Assembly: GCA_902571335.1 (NCBI GenBank)
Contig: CACGBT010000009.1
Coordinates: 1 to 60,957, forward strand
Length of the DNA stretch: 60,957 bases
Source: an uncultured Prochlorococcus sp.
GTDB lineage: Bacteria > Cyanobacteriota > Cyanobacteriia > PCC-6307 > Cyanobiaceae
Direction of reading: 5' to 3'
This document shows positions 56,342 to 60,957 of this stretch, in pieces. Under the pieces are notes generated by a model. The model saw only the letters and a program-made list of their open reading frames with translations, searched no databases and had not been told where the DNA came from. Within the stretch, counting starts at the first letter, position 1, and each line of letters opens with the position of its first letter. Position numbers and translations under genes: made by a program.

Positions 56342-56360
56342 AAATTTATTTATTTAATTT

Positions 56361-58250
56361 TTAATTATTTAACTTAAATTTCTTAACAATTTTATCTGCC
56401 ATCTGATCAGGCATAAGTCCTAATTTTTCTTTACTCTGGTCAGGTGAAGCATGATCAACTAAAACATCTGGTATACCAATTCTGTATACAGGAATGTTTA
56501 CTCCATTATCGTTAAGTAATTCAACTATTGCAGAACCAAATCCACCTATTAAGGTTCCTTCTTCCATAGTTACAACTTTTTTAATCCTACTTGCTAAAGG
56601 CATAATAAGATTTTTATCTAGAGGTTTCACAAATCTTGCATTAACAATACACGCATTAATGTTCATGTCTTTAAGCATCTTTGATGTTTCAATAGCTGAT
56701 GCCACCATTGATCCATAAGCAATAATTAAAATATCTTCTCCCTCTTCAAGTATTTCAGCCTCGCCTACATTCAAGGGTTCCCAACCCTCATCCATTACAG
56801 CCACTCCTAATCCAGAACCTCTTGGAATTCGTAGAGCTGTTGGTCCGTTATGGTTTATTGATGTTATTAACATTCTCTGTAATTCAGACTCATCTTTAGG
56901 CGCCATCAATACAAAATTAGGTATAGATCTCATATAACTGATATCGTACTGACCTTGGTGAGTAGGACCGTCAGCTCCAACTATCCCAGCTCTATCAAGT
57001 ACGAACGATACAGGTAAATTTTGAATCCCTACATCATGAATTAATTGATCAAAAGCACGTTGAAGAAAAGTACTATAAATAGCTACAACAGGTTTAAGAC
57101 CATCGCAGGACATACCTGCTGCAAGTGTAACTGCATGTTGTTCTGCTATTCCTACATCGATATATTGATCAGGAATATTTTTTTGCAATATATCTAAACC
57201 AGTACCAGTTGCCATTGCTGCTGTAATACCAACAACTTTGCTATCTTGTTCACATATTTTCAATAAGGTTTGACCAAATATTTTACTATAACTAACAGGC
57301 TTAGGTTTTTTAGATGGAATAGATTTCCCAGTTGTTAGATCAAATGCAGATTGTGCATGATATCCAACCTGATCAGCTTCCGCATAAGGATAACCCTTAC
57401 CTTTTGTTGTGACAACATGAACAAGAACAGGTTTTTTAAGTTTATGAGCAGAGTTAAAAGTATTAACTAAATTTCCAATATCATGGCCGTCAATTGGGCC
57501 CATATATGTAAATCCCAGTTCTTCAAAAACAGCACCAACCTTAGGCACTGCTAGTCGTCTAACGCTTCCCTTAATATTTTTTAGTTCCTCTGGAATATCT
57601 TTACCAATCAATGGAATATTTTTTACACTTTCTTGAACACTGTCGGACAAAAATTGCAATGGAGGACTAACTCTTACCTTATTCAAATAAGAAGAAAGCG
57701 CTCCAACGGGAGGTGAAATAGACATATCGTTATCGTTTAGTACTACAAGTAAAGGGGTATTTGGTAAGTGACCTGCGTGATTTATAGCTTCTAATGCCAT
57801 TCCTCCAGTTAACGCTCCATCTCCAATAACAGCGACACATTTATAATTTTCACCTTTTCTATCTCTTGCTATTGCCATTCCTAAAGCAGCAGAAATAGAA
57901 GTACTTGCATGCCCAGCCCCAAAATGATCAAATTTACTTTCACTTCTTTTGAGATATCCAGCTACACCATTTTGTTGTCTAAGGGAATCAAATTGACTGA
58001 AACGTCCTGTTATTAATTTATGAGGATAACCTTGATGTCCTACATCCCAAACAACTTTATCAAAATCAAGATCAAGAGTTTGATATAAAGCCAATGTAAG
58101 CTCAACTACACCTAATCCAGGACCAAGATGTCCACCACTAGTAGATACTACTTGAAGATGTCTTTCTCTAATTTGACAAGCAATTTCCTCTAATTGTGAA
58201 ACTGTTAAGCCATGAAGTTGATTTGGATGACTTAACTCACTTAAAAGCAT
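56361..58250 (-). CDS. dxs: 1-deoxy-D-xylulose-5-phosphate synthase
   Basis: 629 residues. The thiamine-diphosphate signature [18 protein letters not shown], the opening [14 protein letters not shown] [20 protein letters not shown], and in the second half [14 protein letters not shown] and [16 protein letters not shown]. It catalyses the first step of the MEP isoprenoid pathway, feeding chlorophyll phytyl tails and carotenoids. Divergent from ilvA. Confidence 0.97.
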   Translation of the reverse strand: MLLSELSHPNQLHGLTVSQLEEIACQIRERHLQVVSTSGGHLGPGLGVVELTLALYQTLDLDFDKVVWDVGHQGYPHKLITGRFSQFDSLRQQNGVAGYLKRSESKFDHFGAGHASTSISAALGMAIARDRKGENYKCVAVIGDGALTGGMALEAINHAGHLPNTPLLVVLNDNDMSISPPVGALSSYLNKVRVSPPLQFLSDSVQESVKNIPLIGKDIPEELKNIKGSVRRLAVPKVGAVFEELGFTYMGPIDGHDIGNLVNTFNSAHKLKKPVLVHVVTTKGKGYPYAEADQVGYHAQSAFDLTTGKSIPSKKPKPVSYSKIFGQTLLKICEQDSKVVGITAAMATGTGLDILQKNIPDQYIDVGIAEQHAVTLAAGMSCDGLKPVVAIYSTFLQRAFDQLIHDVGIQNLPVSFVLDRAGIVGADGPTHQGQYDISYMRSIPNFVLMAPKDESELQRMLITSINHNGPTALRIPRGSGLGVAVMDEGWEPLNVGEAEILEEGEDILIIAYGSMVASAIETSKMLKDMNINACIVNARFVKPLDKNLIMPLASRIKKVVTMEEGTLIGGFGSAIVELLNDNGVNIPVYRIGIPDVLVDHASPDQSKEKLGLMPDQMADKIVKKFKLNN

Positions 58251-58366
58251 TTAACAAAAATTGGTATCTATATAATCTAAAACGTCGAGGTGCAAAATGA
58301 GTATTTTTTTTGAAATAGATCATGTAATGTTTTATTAGATTAATAATTAATGCTAAAAATATATAT

Positions 58367-59908
58367 ATGAATGATTATTTTGAAAAAATACTTCAGGCTG
58401 AAGTCTATGAAGTAGCAAAAAAAACTCCACTTGAGAAAGCTCATAATTTAAGTAACACACTTAATAATGAAGTTTTTCTAAAAAGAGAAGATCTTCAAGA
58501 TGTATTTTCATTCAAAATAAGAGGAGCATATAACAAGATGAGTAAGCTCAATAAATCACAGCTTACTAAGGGTGTAATTACTTCAAGTGCTGGAAATCAT
58601 GCTCAAGGTGTTGCACTTAGTGCTCTCAAATTAAATTGTCAAGCAACCATATTAATGCCAATTACAACACCTCTAGTAAAAGTTAATGCAGTAAAAAATT
58701 TAAAAGCAAAAGTTATATTATTTGGCGATAATTATGATGAAACTTACAAAGAAGCAATAAGGATTAGCAAAGAAAGAAATTTATGTTTTATTCATCCTTT
58801 TGATGATCCTGACGTAATAGCAGGACAAGGAACAATAGCTATTGAACTTGAACAGCAACTAAAGGAAAAACCTTATGCGATTTACATTGCTGTTGGTGGA
58901 GGTGGATTGATATCAGGAATATCCTTGTATATTAAAAAAATATGGCCTGAAGTAAAAATAATTGGTGTAGAGCCTGAAGATGCTGACGCTATGACAAAAT
59001 CCTTGGAAGAATCAAAAATTGTGGAATTATCTTCTATCGGTCAATTTGCAGATGGAGTAGCGGTTAAAAAAATTGGTAAAAATACTTTTGATATATGTAG
59101 AAAACATATAGATAAGATGATTAGGGTTAATACTGATGAAATATGTGCTGCTATAAAAGATGTTTTTGAGGATACTAGATCAATACTAGAGCCAGCAGGA
59201 GCATTATCAATTGCAGGGATGAAAAAAGATATTTTAAATTCGAATTATTCAAATAGAAAAATGGTTGCGATTGCATGTGGTGCAAATATGAATTTTGAGA
59301 GACTTAGATTTGTAGCAGAAAGAGCAGAGCTTGGAGAGTGTAAAGAAGTAATGATGGCTGTTGAAATTCCAGAACGTGCTGGAAGTTTAATTGACTTTTG
59401 TAAGTTACTTGATAATAGAAATTTAACTGAATTTAGCTATAGAATGTCGAATTCTAAGAATGCCCAGATCTTTGTAGGAGTTCAAGTCTATGGGTTAAAC
59501 GATAAAAAAAATCTTTTAAATTTATTTAGAAATTCGGAGTACTCATTTATTGACATAAGTGATGATGAATTATCTAAAAATCATCTCAGACATATGGTAG
59601 GTGGAAGATTACCAAATAATTTTAAAGAAATGGATAAAAGAAACTTTGTTGAGCTTTTATACAGATTTGAGTTTCCTGAAAGACCTGGAGCATTAATAAA
59701 CTTCTTAAATAATATGAAATCAAATTGGTCTATAAGCGTATTTCATTACAGGAATTATGGTGCAGATGTAGGAAAAATTGTTATAGGAGTTTTAATCCAA
59801 AGAAATGAAATTCTAGAGTGGAATAAATTTGTAAAAATCTTAGGCTATAAATTCTGGGATGAAACTCAAAACGATACATATAAATTATTCCTAGGTGCAT
59901 CAGATTAA
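58367..59908 (+). CDS. ilvA: Threonine ammonia-lyase, biosynthetic
   Basis: 513 residues. PLP Lys50 in VFSFKIRGAYNK, the SSAGNHAQG phosphate cup, and GGGGLISGISL are all present. The C-terminal part carries two ACT-like regulatory domains (about 325-400 and 415-505), consistent with isoleucine feedback control. It makes 2-oxobutanoate for isoleucine. Together with ilvE in the window it covers both ends of the isoleucine pathway. Confidence 0.96.
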   Translation: MNDYFEKILQAEVYEVAKKTPLEKAHNLSNTLNNEVFLKREDLQDVFSFKIRGAYNKMSKLNKSQLTKGVITSSAGNHAQGVALSALKLNCQATILMPITTPLVKVNAVKNLKAKVILFGDNYDETYKEAIRISKERNLCFIHPFDDPDVIAGQGTIAIELEQQLKEKPYAIYIAVGGGGLISGISLYIKKIWPEVKIIGVEPEDADAMTKSLEESKIVELSSIGQFADGVAVKKIGKNTFDICRKHIDKMIRVNTDEICAAIKDVFEDTRSILEPAGALSIAGMKKDILNSNYSNRKMVAIACGANMNFERLRFVAERAELGECKEVMMAVEIPERAGSLIDFCKLLDNRNLTEFSYRMSNSKNAQIFVGVQVYGLNDKKNLLNLFRNSEYSFIDISDDELSKNHLRHMVGGRLPNNFKEMDKRNFVELLYRFEFPERPGALINFLNNMKSNWSISVFHYRNYGADVGKIVIGVLIQRNEILEWNKFVKILGYKFWDETQNDTYKLFLGASD

Positions 59909-59938
59909 ATTTAAGGTATCTTAGAGAAGATTTCGGTA

Positions 59939-60481
59939 ATAAAAATCAATCAATCTGATCTTAATACCACCTCAATATCTGATATAGATCTTGTTACTAA
60001 AGTTGAGGCTGTTCTATATTTGAAAGGCAGACCAATAACAAAAAAGGATCTTTCAGAAATTACTAATTCTGATATCAACTCAATAAATGATGCAATTAAA
60101 GATCTAAAAAGTAAATACTCTAAACCCAACTCAGCTATTGAATTAAATGCAGTTAATAACAGCTTTTCTCTTGAACTAAAATCTAGTCTTAATGAATTCG
60201 TCGATGATTTACTCCCTTCTGATTTGAAAACATCCGAATTAAGGACTTTGGCAACTATTGCAATCAAAAAAAAGATCCTGCAATCAGATCTTATACTTCT
60301 TCGAGGTTCAGGAGCTTATGATCATATTAAAGAATTATTAGAAAAGAAGTTTATCGTCAAACGAAAGCAAAAAGATGGTAGATCATTTTGGTTATCATTA
60401 TCAGAAAAGTTTTTTCAAACTTTTGCTGTGAGTAATGAATATCTCTCAAATATAGGAAGCCCTATTAATAAACAGCAATAA
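59939..60481 (+). CDS. scpB: Chromosome segregation/condensation protein ScpB
   Basis: About 180 residues, two winged-helix domains. The conserved start of ScpB, KVEAVLYLKGRPITKKDLSEI, is encoded from about 59999, upstream of the only standard start in frame (TTG at 60020). Between the stop at 59912-59914 and 60020 there is no ATG, GTG or TTG, only rare candidates such as ATT 59930 or ATA 59939. I use ATA 59939, which lies 9 bases after AGAGAAG, but this is uncertain. ScpB works with ScpA and SMC in chromosome condensation. The end (YDHIKELLEKKFIVKRKQKD) is typical of winged-helix 2. Confidence 0.78.
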   Translation: MKINQSDLNTTSISDIDLVTKVEAVLYLKGRPITKKDLSEITNSDINSINDAIKDLKSKYSKPNSAIELNAVNNSFSLELKSSLNEFVDDLLPSDLKTSELRTLATIAIKKKILQSDLILLRGSGAYDHIKELLEKKFIVKRKQKDGRSFWLSLSEKFFQTFAVSNEYLSNIGSPINKQQ

Positions 60482-60519
60482 TATGTAAATGTTAGTATGT
60501 ATTAAATTACGAAAAGATA

Positions 60520-60798
60520 ATGTTATCTGAGATTTTTGCAGTTCTGGGCCAAACTTTATCAATATATTCTTTCATATTGATAATAAGAATATTACTTACT
60601 TGGTTTCCAGGTATTGATTGGAGTAACGGTGTGTTATCTGCATTAACTTCTATCACAGATCCTTATTTAAACATTTTTAGAGGTATTATCCCTCCAATAG
60701 GTGGGTTTGATATTTCATCTTTACTAGCTTTTTTACTTTTGAACGTTATACAAAACTTAATTACAAATCTCCAGTATGCCAGCTTAGGATATAGCTGA
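60520..60798 (+). CDS. YggT family membrane protein
   Basis: 92 residues with two hydrophobic spans (about 7-25 and 65-85). The segment RILLTWFPGIDWSNG and SITDPYLNIFRGIIPPIGG matches YggT/Ycf19, a small integral membrane family present in bacteria and plastids, with links to cell division or thylakoid organisation but no known reaction. It follows scpB by 38 bases on the same strand. Confidence 0.88.
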   Translation: MLSEIFAVLGQTLSIYSFILIIRILLTWFPGIDWSNGVLSALTSITDPYLNIFRGIIPPIGGFDISSLLAFLLLNVIQNLITNLQYASLGYS

Positions 60799-60800
60799 AT

Positions 60801-60957
60801 TTATCTATCGTCCCCAGAACCGCATATCTTTCCTTTAGCAGCTCTTAATTTTAATTTTTCAAGGTTTTGTAATGCAACATCCTCTAAATTGAAGTTTAAT
60901 TCTGTACAAAGATTTGATATGTACCACAACACATCTCCTAACTCTTTCTTAATTGCT
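60801..60957 (-). CDS. MazG-like nucleotide pyrophosphohydrolase, C-terminal part
   Basis: The last 52 codons of a gene cut by the window edge. The peptide contains IKKELGDVLWYISNLCTELN, the E-x-x-D helix typical of MazG/all-alpha NTP pyrophosphatases that bind metal, and ends in a basic helix with a GSGDDR tail. These enzymes hydrolyse non-canonical or excess NTPs to NMP and diphosphate. Convergent with the YggT gene, 2 bases apart. The N-terminal part needed for a firm call is missing. Confidence 0.7.
   Translation of the reverse strand, partial: AIKKELGDVLWYISNLCTELNFNLEDVALQNLEKLKLRAAKGKICGSGDDR

Overview
The window is a roughly 61 kb, very AT-rich (well under 40% G+C by eye), densely packed cyanobacterial chromosome segment. 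Photosystem genes psb30 and psaK, the Ycf20-like, CCB-type, DUF1651, DUF1995, DUF2499, DUF3110 and DUF3593 families, and the compact, AT-rich style with many lysine/asparagine/isoleucine codons point to a high-light-adapted Prochlorococcus or a close relative. No plasmid, prophage, insertion sequence, rRNA or CRISPR array was seen.

Layout. 1-4.8 kb: the end of a YkgJ-type cysteine-cluster gene, psb30, a HAD hydrolase, a Ycf20-like gene, rpmF, an FtsH homologue without its protease motif, an unknown membrane protein and a 2-Cys peroxiredoxin. 4.8-8.6 kb: a variable stretch of very small genes, many of 50-60 codons on both strands, with a ribbon-helix-helix (RHH) regulator, a decayed thioredoxin/VKOR-like gene, and several hairpins. 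8.6-17.9 kb: DUF1651, clpS, tRNA-Met, trmL, cobU, a CCB-type assembly factor, lptC, metG, an RNB exonuclease, rpsR-rpmG and pheT. 17.9-19.7 kb: a short tryptophan-rich secreted protein flanked by three copies of a 47-nt hairpin repeat, then an RHH/J-domain fusion protein. 19.8-31 kb: an Ap4A-phosphorylase-like gene, DUF2237, metH and ilvE, cobN (divergent), a PHP phosphoesterase and hemJ. 31-50 kb: uvrC, a flavin reductase, coaD, dacB, DUF1995, a cysteine desulfurase, dapF, leuS, pgi, purN, argC, ribBA, a cyclophilin, DUF3110, dnaJ-dnaK and tRNA-Ser. 50-61 kb: a C-terminally extended ferredoxin, an inositol-monophosphatase-like gene, hisZ, htpG, rpmB, a PrxQ-type peroxiredoxin, DUF2499/DUF3593, psaK, dxs, ilvA, scpB, yggT and a partial MazG-like gene.

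Most of the window is core metabolism: translation (rpmF, rpsR, rpmG, rpmB, three aminoacyl-tRNA synthetases, two tRNAs), amino acids (metH, ilvE, ilvA, argC, dapF, hisZ), cofactors (cobU, cobN, ribBA, coaD, hemJ, dxs, Fe-S supply), proteostasis (clpS, ftsH, dnaK-dnaJ, htpG, cyclophilin) and peroxide defence. B12 synthesis (cobU, cobN) sits together with B12 use (metH). Genes often overlap or lie a few bases apart, so short operons are likely.

The places that most deserve a second look are the 47-nt repeat family at 17.87-18.62 kb, the pseudo-protease FtsH at 1.6 kb, the RHH gene at 6.9 kb with flanking GTGTCACAC sites, the RHH/J-domain fusion at 18.6 kb, the GC-richer hairpin at 7.4 kb, the decayed redox gene at 7.7 kb, and scpB, which has no ordinary start codon in front of its conserved N-terminus. 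All function calls are from reading the sequence; no database search was run.
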